Source of the DNA: Leishmania donovani
Taxonomy: Eukaryota > Euglenozoa > Kinetoplastea > Trypanosomatida > Trypanosomatidae
Direction of reading: 5' to 3'
Length of the DNA: 64,000 nucleotides
NCBI RefSeq assembly: GCF_000227135.1
Contig: NC_018253.1
Span: 425,477 to 489,476 of the forward strand
How positions within the stretch are numbered: the first letter of the stretch is position 1; each line of letters starts with the position of its first letter. Shown in pieces: positions 19,841 to 29,038 of this stretch. The position numbers and the translations under genes were made by a program. The notes below the pieces were generated by a model. It was not told where the DNA came from. It saw nothing but the letters and a program-made list of their open reading frames with translations, and ran no database searches.

Positions 19841-20869
19841 ATGTACACGCAAACGACGCCGTTGCTGCGCGGCCTCTTCTCAAGGAAGCAGGACATGCAG
19901 TCGATGGTCGAAGGCCACTTCTGGAGCCTCACGCGGTACCGCATTCTGCCGCGGTTTCTCGGCCTTGACTTCGCTGGCAACGTCATCTTCTTTCCGTCCC
20001 ACCGCAAGCAAGGCTTTGGTGGATGGACGGCCGTCACGCTAGGTGCGCCGGGTAGTGCAAACTCGGCCTTTCTCAGCTCGGACATGAGCGGTGTGAACGT
20101 CCTCGAGGATGGCTACCCGCTACACTACAAGGCGAGCCGCAAGCTGCAGGCCTTCGTGGCCCAGGAGCGTCGCCGCTGGCAGAAGAAGCAGGCGGAGGCG
20201 ATGGCGGCCGCGGCAAAGGCCAAGGCTGACAGTGAGGCAGCTGCAGAGGCAACAAAGATGTCTGCGGAAACTGCGAAGAGTGGCCAGGCCATCAATGTGG
20301 CGATCCCGCAGGAGCACATGGCGAGCTACGATGACGACCAGCAGTTCCGCGACATGCTTGCTATCAAGTGCTCACAGCCGCGCTTCTACACCAGCCAGCT
20401 GCGTGTCAGCCGTCTTGCCACTATCATGTACAAGTGTCTCTACTTTTACCTCTGGGCTGTGTTTGTGTCGCTCATCGTGCAGGGCTACCTCATGTTCCGT
20501 GCCTGGGTAAACCCCCCGGCTCGCGAGGGACTCAAGAACATCGAGGAGCACGTTCTGCACATTCCACGGCTGCTTTTCTCGGGATGTGTGTACGGGCTCG
20601 TGTGGCTCGTGCGCACCGCGCAGCCGGTGATCGACCCTGTCGTGAACTTTTTGACGGAGAACTTTCCCCAGGTGAACTGGGGCGCCGCCTCTGCCGAGAA
20701 CCTGGCAAGCCGGGCACAGCACCTTGCCGACGACGCGCACCCCAAGGCAAAGGAACGCAGGCAGAAGGAGATGCAGCTAAAGCTGCAGACGGAAGCAGAG
20801 CGCCGCACGTGGTGGACGCGTGTCTTGATGGTGCTGCTGGCCGTCTTCTCCGTCCTCTGCGTTCTTTGA
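19841..20869 (+). CDS. Uncharacterised membrane protein with coiled coil and C-terminal anchor
   Basis: A 342-residue protein of unknown family. The N-terminal 90 residues contain the motif-like stretch WSLTRYRILPRFLGLDFAGN. Residues about 95-145 are helical and Ala/Lys/Glu-rich (likely coiled coil). Near 197-219 there is a clear membrane segment (YLWAVFVSLIVQGYLMF), a second weaker hydrophobic stretch follows near 240-260 (IPRLLFSGCVYGLVWLV), and the protein ends in a hydrophobic tail (VLMVLLAVFSVLCVL) right at the C-terminus, like a tail anchor. No signal peptide is obvious. The start is the first ATG after the predicted splice acceptor; the frame is open further upstream but without ATG. 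No enzyme motif is visible, so no function is given. Confidence 0.85.
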   Translation: MYTQTTPLLRGLFSRKQDMQSMVEGHFWSLTRYRILPRFLGLDFAGNVIFFPSHRKQGFGGWTAVTLGAPGSANSAFLSSDMSGVNVLEDGYPLHYKASRKLQAFVAQERRRWQKKQAEAMAAAAKAKADSEAAAEATKMSAETAKSGQAINVAIPQEHMASYDDDQQFRDMLAIKCSQPRFYTSQLRVSRLATIMYKCLYFYLWAVFVSLIVQGYLMFRAWVNPPAREGLKNIEEHVLHIPRLLFSGCVYGLVWLVRTAQPVIDPVVNFLTENFPQVNWGAASAENLASRAQHLADDAHPKAKERRQKEMQLKLQTEAERRTWWTRVLMVLLAVFSVLCVL

Positions 20870-22422
20870 GCAACACGTAAGAGGGCAGCGAAGCGAAAAG
20901 GAAAAAGAGAAGGGCCGACCTCGACTCAGAGAGAGAGAGCGCAGCCCTGCTGCGGCGGAGCTGAAAAGGGGCCGTTGCACCCCTGCCTCTTGCGCGCACA
21001 CACACACACGGACGACCTGATGCATGCCAATGCCCCCACACTTGTTTTCCGTCTCCTTCCCTCTTGCTCCCTTTCTTGTACTCTTTGCTTGTGTTTTGGT
21101 ACCTTTTCTTGGCCGGAGGAGTGCCCTCTGACCTCCTTGACGTGTCTTGCTATCTGTGGATGTGAGTCCTCTCGCTGTCTTTCGATTCTCATGTACATGC
21201 GTGATGGCACGCGCGCACGTTGGCGCGTTGCCTTTCTCATGATCTTCTTTAGACCAGTGTATGCTGTCCGATGGGGTCTAGGTGTAGCTGTTTCCTCGTT
21301 GTTCTCTTGTTCTTCTCAAGGAGGGTGCAGTGAGGGCAGGCCTTGTTTAATGTAAGCGTTGTTGTCGTGTACATGCGTCTCTGTTTGAGGAGAGGGGGAT
21401 TACCTCTGTCTATGCGGTGCTCTGGCGTACCAGTGCCCAGCTGCGCCCTGTCCTCTCTCTCTATCCCCACCTCACCCCACCCCCACTTGCCTGGTCGTTC
21501 GACGGTTCTGGTTCCTTTGACTGTCGCCCTTGTCCACTGTCCTCCTTGCCTCTCTCTGCCTCTGCCTCTGCCTCTGTGTGTGTGCGCGCGCGCCATTGTT
21601 GCGGCGGTATCACTACAAAACAAGGTATGCGTACATGTGCTATGCACGTCCTCGCTAACTTTATTGTCCTTCCAACCTCCATCTCTGTGTGTGTGTGTGT
21701 GCGCGCTCCTCTGTCCCTGTGCGTGTCTAAGTGCGGGCGTCCGCGTTAGCGTGTCCGTCTCTATGTGAGTGGATCTTTTCCGTGGAAGGGCCGTCCAGAC
21801 TCGCCCACACAAACGTCAACTAAACAATGACCACCATCGAAGCTCGAGATGCGGGCGGGGATCGGGTTGCTGATTCCGCCCTCTCCTGCTGGCCGATAGG
21901 GTGGATGCACCGTGGGCGGGTGTCATTTATTTGCTTCCTTTCACCTACGAAAGAGGCGGCGGTGTGCATGCGCATCTCCGTGCCCGTATTTTCTGGTGTC
22001 TGCGCTCACCGGAGTCACTGCTGTTTCTTTGTAGTACTGCATACAGTGCATGCTTCGAAGCGGGCGGGTCAGCGCCGCCGCCCCACCATCTCTTTCGGTT
22101 CCATCATAGCCACTGTGTCGTGCAGATGCAGCCCTTCGGTTCCTCTTTTGGGATGCGTGCGCTTCCCTTTGTTTTTGTTTTTCAGTGCCTCCCCCCCCCT
22201 GGCCGTGGCATGACGCGCGCACGAACAGGTGTACGCACGTGACTCATCGGATGCCAAGCGCGGGCCTCCTCCGCCTCCTCTATTTTCCAACCCGCCCCCT
22301 CGTCGTCACCCTTTCTACTGCGCACACGTCTTCACCACCACCCCCAAACGAAACAGAAGCCCACGAAGCGGGATAGGAACAAAGGAAAGAGAAGCACCGA
22401 CACGGCGCACACGTAGCCGCGC
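20870..22422 (+). other. Intergenic region, no gene seen
   Basis: Mostly C/T-rich. It includes AC repeats near 20996-21009, TG runs near 21685-21700 and a C-run at about 22191-22199. No supported coding frame was found. Confidence 0.7.
22267..22356 (+). promoter_or_regulatory. Predicted spliced-leader acceptor for the mS38-like gene
   Basis: C/T-rich DNA runs into CCCCCAAACGAAACAG with AG at 22355-22356. The first ATG after it is 22423. Confidence 0.45.
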
Positions 22423-23328
22423 ATGCACAACGGTTTTGCACGGCACCCCTTCCCTCGCCTCCATCTCGGTTTCTCGCGCGCTCTCTCTCTGATGAAGTGC
22501 AGCGCGGCCCTTTGCCGCGTGGCATCGGCCGTCGCCGCCGCCGTCCCGAAGAGCTGCAGGAACACCCCGTACACGAAGAAGGACGAGGCATCCGCGACGC
22601 GTCCAATAAAGAACATCACGCCGAAGCTGGCCGACGCCAGCAATCAAAGCGTGCGCTGCGGCGGCGGTCGGTGCAGCAACTTCCTCGACGTCGCCCCTGT
22701 GCCGCCACCGGCGTCGGTCTTTCGCGCCGCTGCCGCCAACGGCTCCACGTTCATCGACCCCAGCTCCTCGGCGGTTGCCACCAGCTTCAACAACAACTGC
22801 CACATAAAATCTTTCCGCCAGCGCGTCTGCACCGCCACGGATGTGTCGATGCGGCCACTGCTGTTGCTACTCGATGATTCACAGGCACTGAACGCTATGG
22901 CCGCCAACGCCAGCATCGCCAGCGCTGCGGCGGCAGCCATGAAGAGTGGAAGGTCCAAGTACGGCGACGTGCTGGAGCAGCTGTCATGTCGCTGGGCGGC
23001 GAAGTTCTACGGCAAGGTCACGTATGGCCCGCGCAACTATCCATACCCGTCTTCGCGTTGGCTGGCTCGCCGCTTCCAGATGAAGAAGCATCGCATTCTC
23101 AAGCGCTTCCGCTTCCGCCGCTACAAACTCGCAGCCGTGGCGAATCTGCCCTTTGCCAAGATGATTCGTGTAGGGATGCTGCCGGAGCTGAAGAGCAGCA
23201 AGACAAAGAAGGGCGACACCGTGGACATGGGCCTGTCCTCGCAGCTGGTCAGCGCAGCGCGGTCGTCGGCTGGCGCGACCAAGACAAAGGGCAAGCGCAC
23301 GCGTCCAAAGTCGAAGTACCAGGTGTGA
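22423..23328 (+). CDS. Probable mitochondrial small-subunit ribosomal protein mS38 (AURKAIP1/Cox24 family)
   Basis: A 301-residue basic protein. Its C-terminal third carries RRFQMKKHRILKRFRFRRYK (about residues 215-235). This matches the mS38 signature (DUF1713), a short very basic helix with M-K-K-H followed by Lys/Arg-rich residues that lies against the mitochondrial SSU rRNA. The N-terminus has almost no acidic residues and is rich in Arg, Ala, Ser and Leu, as in mitochondrial presequences. The middle (about 70-170) is low complexity. Human AURKAIP1 is about 200 residues, and trypanosomatid mitoribosomal proteins are usually longer. ATG 22423 is the first after the predicted splice site; ATG 22492 (MKCSAALCRVASAV) is an equally plausible start giving 278 residues. 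Assignment rests on one short motif plus overall character, so it is moderate. Confidence 0.62.
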   Translation: MHNGFARHPFPRLHLGFSRALSLMKCSAALCRVASAVAAAVPKSCRNTPYTKKDEASATRPIKNITPKLADASNQSVRCGGGRCSNFLDVAPVPPPASVFRAAAANGSTFIDPSSSAVATSFNNNCHIKSFRQRVCTATDVSMRPLLLLLDDSQALNAMAANASIASAAAAAMKSGRSKYGDVLEQLSCRWAAKFYGKVTYGPRNYPYPSSRWLARRFQMKKHRILKRFRFRRYKLAAVANLPFAKMIRVGMLPELKSSKTKKGDTVDMGLSSQLVSAARSSAGATKTKGKRTRPKSKYQV

Positions 23329-23345
23329 AGCCGAGTTACACCACG

Positions 23346-23380
<35 letters not shown>

Positions 23381-23407
23381 GGTGGGTGTGGGTGTGGGTG
23401 TGTGTGT
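23346..23407 (+). repeat. (TG)n-(GGGT)n repeat with G-quadruplex core
   Basis: The + strand is purely G and T over about 62 bases. It starts with TG dinucleotides, then four GGG tracts separated by single T at 23372-23386, then further GGGTGT units. The G-rich strand is the transcribed (sense) strand, so the structure could exist in RNA. Confidence 0.9.
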
Positions 23408-24284
23408 CTATGTAGGGTCTTTTGTGGGGCGGCCAGCCGTCTGTGTGGCTCGCACTGCTGTCGCGGCCAGCTGTCCGTGTTCGCGGGGCGCGGAGCCTGT
23501 ATATAAGCGCTTTGGGTGTACCGCGCCGTTTGCCTTTCTGCGGTAGTTGTCATTGTTCGCTCGCTCTTTCTCACGCCCGAGGTGCGTACGGTTGTGTGCG
23601 AGTGCCATGTCCAGCATGTTTGCTGGCTTGTCCACTGCGCAGAGGCGTCATGCATGAAGAGTTCCTCCCTCCGAATCCCCCCCCCCAACCTGCGTCTGTT
23701 CTTCTCTCTCGCCTCTGTGTAATCACACGTCCTGAAAAGGCAACAGAAACGAAAAACGAAGGATGCAGACATCCTGAACAGCCTCCATTCTTCTCGGCAG
23801 GCTGCAGCTCGTGCTTGCCGTCTCCGTTAGATGAGGTGAGCAAGCTGGAGCGCTTGGTTGTAGGTTGGTGGCAGCGTTCAGGTGCGGGTGGGTAAGAAGA
23901 CGATCATCGCCCTCCCCCCACACACACACGCCTGCCTCATATCATCAGAAAAACTCCGTCACCGTCTCCGCTGTGCCTGAGCTCTTTGTCATGGCCAACT
24001 TGCGTGGCAGAGTTCGCGAAAAGAGAAGGCTTCATAGAATCCCGATGAGTGAACGCGCGCGAGACACATGCACCCCCTGCTTCACCTGGGCACGACAGCT
24101 ACCACCATCTTCTGTCTCTGCACTCTTGCGCCCCTTCTCTCGCCCTCCACATTACCAGCTATCCTACGCCCTCTCTTTCTATCTTCGCTGCCTGCACGTT
24201 GTGCCGTCTTCTTCGACGTAGCCACGTTAGCCCGGGGGGGGTCAACGGAGCGCTGCGATGTTCGAGCCGCGTGCGTGTCTCTGA

Positions 24285-24317
24285 TCCCCCTCTTGCTTCT
24301 TTGCTTTTCTTTATCAG
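24285..24317 (+). promoter_or_regulatory. Predicted spliced-leader acceptor
   Basis: A T/C tract (CTTGCTTCTTTGCTTTTC) ends in TTTATCAG, AG at 24316-24317, 11 bases before the ATG at 24329. Confidence 0.65.
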
Positions 24318-24328
24318 TCAAGCCCATA

Positions 24329-25564
24329 ATGATCGTGGTGCGCACCGCTGCTCGTCTCTCCGCCCGATGGCCGGCAGCGCTGCTGGCAGCCTCTCGTGGA
24401 TTGCCTTCCTCGGGTGCGTGGGTGCCTTGCTGGAGTGCATTCTTTAATGAACTGCAGCTGCAAGAAGAGTCGCCCAGAGGCAGCACGGACAAGGCAGGCA
24501 ACACGAAGTTTGACGCGGTGCCGGCGCCGCTGCTTAGGTCCATTGCTCAGCATTGGGTAGATGAAACGCTCCTTGCGGTAGCATCCGCCCGTCTCGCCGA
24601 GGTGTACCCGCCTGCGCACGCAAGCGTCTTGAAAGGGGTGTGCGAGGCTACAGTGACTCCGTCGGAAGGACTGGAGTCGCTGCTGGCCACGTGGAGTGCG
24701 CACATGCTGCTCTCCGTACTTCATACACCGCGCCAGCCATCGATCGCCGCACCATCACACAAGGTGCAGAGCTGCGCGTATGGGGCACCCGACACCGTCA
24801 GCGCAGCGCTGGCGGAATGTCTGGAAAAGGACGTAGCCCCTGTTCTCCGCTACCTGACCACGTTTGCAACACCACCGGTGTCCAAGCCTACGTCACATCA
24901 GCGCCATCACTTGGCTGCATCAACGCGCGTGTTACGGCATGCGCTGGTGCTGCTCCTCTACAGTTTTGTGACGACGTGGCGTGGGGCGCCGCCACGTGAA
25001 TCGCCACCGACTCCGGGGGTGATCACGTTGACAGGAGAGGAGCGCGCCCTGGCACTGGAGATTTGCCGTTGCGTTGCCGCGCTCAATGAAAGCGGCACGG
25101 GTTCGGAGAGCATCGTAACAGGAGAAGGTCGTGGCAATGCCAGTGCACAAGCTCACTCGCGTGCTGCTCGTGCAGAGGCGACGGGCTCGCACGTCACCTC
25201 GCTGGAGGCGGTAACTGGGGCTCAGGTTGCGCTTGTAAAGGATGCCCTTGCGGGCATGCTGGCCCCTGATCACCACAGCGACGGCAGCGCGGCGAGCACT
25301 CCTGTTCACGCGAGAGACTCTGCAGCGGGTAATGGTCCTCTGTGGAGAGCTTGCAAGGCGTGGATCGCTGGTGCCGTCGGCACCGCAGAGGGTGCTAGTG
25401 CGGCCCCTCCGTCTTCACCCTTCGCCGGTATCACCGAGGCACGCAGAAAAGAAGAGGAGGCTGTCGACCTCGAGCGTGTAAACGATCAGCTCAACCAGAT
25501 TGCCCGCGGCAGCGCCGTGAACGCAGCGTCTCGCCAGTGTGGGAACAGCGCTGCGATGCCCTGA
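24329..25564 (+). CDS. Uncharacterised protein with probable mitochondrial presequence
   Basis: A 411-residue protein that I do not recognise. The N-terminus (MIVVRTAARLSARWPAALLA) has regularly spaced Arg and no acidic residues, a good mitochondrial presequence. The body is mostly helical in character: LRSIAQHWVDETLLAVASAR, TVSAALAECLEKDVAPVLRY and HALVLLLYSFVTTWRGAPP. It has Ala/Ser/Gly-rich linkers, and the last 40 residues include an acidic/charged helix (EARRKEEEAVDLERVNDQLN). No metal-binding, nucleotide-binding or membrane motif is clear. The start follows a strong splice acceptor closely; an ATG at 24068 in the same frame is upstream of that acceptor and encodes a low-complexity extension, so it was not used. 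Confidence 0.78.
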   Translation: MIVVRTAARLSARWPAALLAASRGLPSSGAWVPCWSAFFNELQLQEESPRGSTDKAGNTKFDAVPAPLLRSIAQHWVDETLLAVASARLAEVYPPAHASVLKGVCEATVTPSEGLESLLATWSAHMLLSVLHTPRQPSIAAPSHKVQSCAYGAPDTVSAALAECLEKDVAPVLRYLTTFATPPVSKPTSHQRHHLAASTRVLRHALVLLLYSFVTTWRGAPPRESPPTPGVITLTGEERALALEICRCVAALNESGTGSESIVTGEGRGNASAQAHSRAARAEATGSHVTSLEAVTGAQVALVKDALAGMLAPDHHSDGSAASTPVHARDSAAGNGPLWRACKAWIAGAVGTAEGASAAPPSSPFAGITEARRKEEEAVDLERVNDQLNQIARGSAVNAASRQCGNSAAMP

Positions 25565-25736
25565 ATTCGCCATCCGTGCGTGTCTGCGTATGTGTGTAAT
25601 TGTCTTTCCCCACAAGTAAAGAGAGAAGGAGAACGCTGCTCTGCCGCTTGGCAAAAAGGGCGCGCCTGCGCCCTTCACTCCACCCCCCCCTCCCGCCTTC
25701 GAGGGAGAGGCCAACCTTTAAAGGGGGACGAAGCCT

Positions 25737-25757
25737 GGGTGTGGGTGAGGGTGTGGG
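25737..25757 (+). repeat. G-rich repeat with quadruplex pattern
   Basis: Four GGG tracts are separated by three-base loops (TGT, TGA, TGT) on the sense strand, just downstream of the stop of the preceding gene. Confidence 0.85.
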
Positions 25758-26953
25758 TGGAGGTGAGGGGGAGGAGACAACAGCTGGCAGGCCTCCGCGA
25801 ACGGGGCATTCTAGAGAAGGAAAGGCAGCGTTTGGACTGTGACACGCTCGGTCGCCTTCCGCCCTTTACGGCACGAAAGCAGAGGAGAGCGTCCACAGCA
25901 TATGAGGTCAACGCCGCCCATGTAGAGCGGGAGGAACTCCGGCGGTGGCTGCTGCCCTTGATGGGCTCCAAACCCTTCCCTCGCCCTCGCCCTCATCCCT
26001 CTGCCCTCCACTTCTTCTGCACGCTTTCTGCTCTTTTCTATCTCCTTTACGGTTCTCTCTCTCCCCCCTCTCGTCCGACTCTTTGCTGGCCCTCCCCCCC
26101 CCCCACACACGCACACGCGCAACCGCTTTAATCGCCTGCCATACTTGCATCCACGCGATATCCTTCACACAGGCACCGTCGCACTGCCCAGCCGCACGCG
26201 CACGTACCCATCGCTCCACCGGTACGCACACAGAAGCATTTCCAGACCCGCACACGCACGGGGCTCGTCCTTCTCCCTGTGCCCCTCCTCGCTTTCTCCT
26301 TTCTTCCACCCAGACGGAAAGCAAGGGGGTGAGGCCTGCGTAACCCACACGGAGGCGCGGAAGTGGGCAGACACACGAGCACAGACACACAGAGGTCCGA
26401 GAAACAGGCGTGTGCGGCCCTCCTGCTGCAAGAACAACGCGACGCAGACGGCACTGAAGGAGAAAAGGTGAGCACGTGGAAAAGGAAGAGAACACGCGGC
26501 TGCACTTGACTTTGGAAATTCCGCCGCAGTACAGAGACGCGAGAGAGACGTGCGGCAGCGGCGGCAGCACAGGTGCACGCTTGTTCGTGAGCACATTGTC
26601 AATGCATGTGGCAGATACCATCTGTGTCTCAGTGTATCTGATGGTGACCAGCGGCTGCAGGCGCGAACTCCAAAACCTCGCCGCCATCAAGCGCTTGCTT
26701 TTCCGCATGCCTGCCTCTTTCTCTCACACCTTCTGCGCTGTCTCTTGAGGAGCGTTACTTGAGCCCTTCAGTGTCCGAACTCGCGCATCGCTGCTGGCTA
26801 CCTTCATCGCCACGGTTGCTGCGGCAGCGACGCGGGCTGTTGCTGCCTTGTGCCGGTTGGGCGACAGCTCGTTTTCTTCTTTCAGGTGTAGCTGCACACC
26901 TGCTCTCTTAGCCGGTTTGTAAACCGATACATAGGACGCACCTCCCCTGCCTA

Positions 26954-26955
<2 letters not shown>

Positions 26956-26987
<32 letters not shown>
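26956..26987. repeat. (CA)16 microsatellite
   Basis: Thirty-two bases of uninterrupted CA repeat, between genes. Confidence 0.95.
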
Positions 26988-26989
<2 letters not shown>

Positions 26990-27036
26990 GAGAGAAGAGG
27001 AGGAAGCGGCAGGAAACGGTAACACGGATCCGCTGG

Positions 27037-27075
27037 TGTTATTGCTTCTTATTTTGTTTGTTGCGCGCGCGACAG
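27037..27075 (+). promoter_or_regulatory. Predicted spliced-leader acceptor for the first ligase
   Basis: A T-rich tract (TTATTGCTTCTTATTTTGTTTG) is followed by GCGACAG, AG at 27074-27075, about 70 bases before the ATG. No earlier ATG intervenes. A run of 11 A (27134-27144) lies immediately before the start. Confidence 0.65.
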
Positions 27076-27145
27076 CTTCCTCGTTCACCCGAATATTTGA
27101 CGCTTTACCCGCCGCACGACGCACATCAAGTCGAAAAAAAAAAAG

Positions 27146-29038
27146 ATGAAGGCGACTGTGTTGCGACGGCCGGGCGGCAGCGGCTTAGTCGGGTATCCGA
27201 CGCTGCTGCGGCTGCGGGCGGTGAAGCGGGTGGCAACGGCAAAGGTGAAAGGCACGGCGAGGAGCGGCAGGGCCAAAGAAGCGGCTGCGCCGACAGCGGG
27301 CAGCGGTCATGGCTCACACAAACTGTCCTTGGCGGAGTTTCACCCTGCCATCGCCCGCACATGGATCGCGGCGGCGTCGAACAAGATGCTGCAGCCGCAG
27401 CACGTCGCCCCTGATAGCCGCAAACTGGCGTGGTGGATTTGCCCGTCTTGCCACCATCAGCACAACAAGCGCATAGATCTTCACCTCGCCGCCGGGGGCG
27501 CGTGCCCCAAGTGTGAAGCAAAACCCACCTTGGCTGGCGGCGCGTCCGTGAAGAAGAGTGCGTCGAGTTCCCGTGGCGCCAGCAATCCCGCCTCGCCGTT
27601 GAGGAAGAAGCAGGCATCCGCTGCGTCAGCGCATGAGCCTGTCCCTGCCGCAGCAGCACTTCGCCATCGCTGCCGCCCCAACTCGACACTCGACACCATC
27701 GCCGCCCGGAACGCGAACCTCCTCAGCAAGAGCGTAGCCGACAATCAGTACCTTCGCGTGCAGGAGACGCGCAATCTGCTTCCGATGCTGGCAAAGAGCT
27801 ACGATAAGGAACGTTGGAAAATCGCGCCTGCTGAGGTGCTGCAGGTGTCGCCGAAGCTGGACGGTATCCGCTGCGTCGCCGCGTACCGAATAGACACGAA
27901 GCAGGTGCTCTTCTTCAGCCGCTCCGGCACGCTCTTCGAGTGCTGTGATGACGCCATCGAGCCAGCGCTGCAGTACCTCTTCGAGAAGGACCCGACACTC
28001 GTTCTTGACGGCGAGCTGTACAACGACTCGATCAACCTAGCGCAGCTTAGCACTGCGTGTAAAACAGCAGGAAAAACAACCCCGCCGCCCCCCACGGCGG
28101 CATTGGCTGAGGCAGACCCGGTGTTGGCCTTTTACAACGCTCTCCTCGTTGCCGCATATGGAAAAAAGAAGCATAAGGGTGGCTGCGCCCCTGCCGCTGC
28201 TGTGCCACAGGCAGATGCGCCGACAGTGATCCGCTTCGATCAGCTCACGTCGGCGATCCGCACGACACGTCAGTGGCGCACCCCTGAAGTTGCGGCTCTG
28301 CAGCGCCAGCTGCAGTACCACGTCTTCGATGTCCTTTACAGCCGTGAGTTCCCCTACGGCCGAGGGTCGGCGGTTCCGTTCAGCGTCCGCTACGGCGTTC
28401 TTGAGCGACTGCTGGCATCCGCGACAGCTTACAATCTCGCGCATATTTCCCAGTACAATCCACTGGTGCTGCGGCGCGTGCCGAGCTATTCGTGCACCAT
28501 CGATGCCGTTGACGCCGTGCTGCAAGCCGCCATACGGGTGGGCTACGAGGGCATCATGATCCGCCGTGAGTGCCAAGGCGCCACGACGGCTGCCGGCAAG
28601 GACGGCAGCGAAAAGGTGGAGTCGGCAACCAAGAAGATTAAGCGGTGCGCTGCATCCAGCGGAAGTAAAGCCGGCGCGGGGGCTGCGACGGCGAACAGTG
28701 ACGGCGGGTACGGCTATGGGCAGCGCAGCAGCACGTTGCTGAAGTACAAGGTGATGCAGGATGCAGAGTACGTCATCGTAGGCGCGGTGGAAGGCTCCGG
28801 CAAGTGGAAGGGCTTTCTCGGCTCTTTCATCTGCGTGACACCAGACAAGAAGCACCGCTTCACCGTCACCCCAGCGAGCACTGATGCCGACAAGCGGCGG
28901 ATGTGGCAGTCGTGGAAGACGGTTTACAAGGGGAAGGCGCTGACGGTGCAGTACCAGGAGATCACCGCAGACGGCGTACCGCGCTTCCCGGTGGGCAAGT
29001 GCGTTCGCGGCGCAGCTGATGGGCGTGATTGGCTGTAG
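27146..29038 (+). CDS. Mitochondrial (kinetoplast) ATP-dependent DNA ligase, LIG k family, copy 1
   Basis: A 630-residue ligase that would seal nicks and gaps in kinetoplast DNA using ATP. The covalent-adenylate motif I is SPKLDGIRC with active lysine K237. Further nucleotidyltransferase motifs follow: FFSRSGTLFECC, LVLDGELYND, EGIMIRR and LLKYKVMQDAEYVIVG. The OB-fold C-terminus has LTVQYQEIT and ends in GRDWL. The N-terminus (MKATVLRRPGGSGLVGYPTL) is a likely mitochondrial presequence. Before the catalytic core is a zinc-ribbon-like unit with C99-x2-C102 and C120-x2-C123, preceded by WW. Compared with its downstream paralogue it has extra low-complexity insertions after motif III and between motifs IV and V. 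Trypanosomatids are known to have two tandem mitochondrial ligases, LIG k-alpha and LIG k-beta. I cannot say from sequence alone which one this is; its longer, insertion-bearing form makes k-beta my weak preference. Confidence 0.93.
   Translation: MKATVLRRPGGSGLVGYPTLLRLRAVKRVATAKVKGTARSGRAKEAAAPTAGSGHGSHKLSLAEFHPAIARTWIAAASNKMLQPQHVAPDSRKLAWWICPSCHHQHNKRIDLHLAAGGACPKCEAKPTLAGGASVKKSASSSRGASNPASPLRKKQASAASAHEPVPAAAALRHRCRPNSTLDTIAARNANLLSKSVADNQYLRVQETRNLLPMLAKSYDKERWKIAPAEVLQVSPKLDGIRCVAAYRIDTKQVLFFSRSGTLFECCDDAIEPALQYLFEKDPTLVLDGELYNDSINLAQLSTACKTAGKTTPPPPTAALAEADPVLAFYNALLVAAYGKKKHKGGCAPAAAVPQADAPTVIRFDQLTSAIRTTRQWRTPEVAALQRQLQYHVFDVLYSREFPYGRGSAVPFSVRYGVLERLLASATAYNLAHISQYNPLVLRRVPSYSCTIDAVDAVLQAAIRVGYEGIMIRRECQGATTAAGKDGSEKVESATKKIKRCAASSGSKAGAGAATANSDGGYGYGQRSSTLLKYKVMQDAEYVIVGAVEGSGKWKGFLGSFICVTPDKKHRFTVTPASTDADKRRMWQSWKTVYKGKALTVQYQEITADGVPRFPVGKCVRGAADGRDWL

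Larger units (their letters stand above)
23329..24328 (+). other. Intergenic region with G-rich repeat, no gene seen
   Basis: It begins with a 60-base G/T-only repeat (annotated separately), then mixed sequence with a C-run at about 23681-23688 and C/T-rich DNA towards the next gene. Confidence 0.7.
25565..27145 (+). other. Intergenic region, no gene seen
   Basis: It contains a G-rich repeat at 25737-25757, a C-run at about 26095-26104, a (CA)16 run at 26956-26987 and A11 directly before the next ATG. The rest is C/T-rich with short low-complexity frames. Confidence 0.7.

Noticed and set aside
23346..23407. Possible internal telomere-like repeat
   Set aside because: The units are GGGT and TG, not the trypanosomatid telomere unit GGGTTA.
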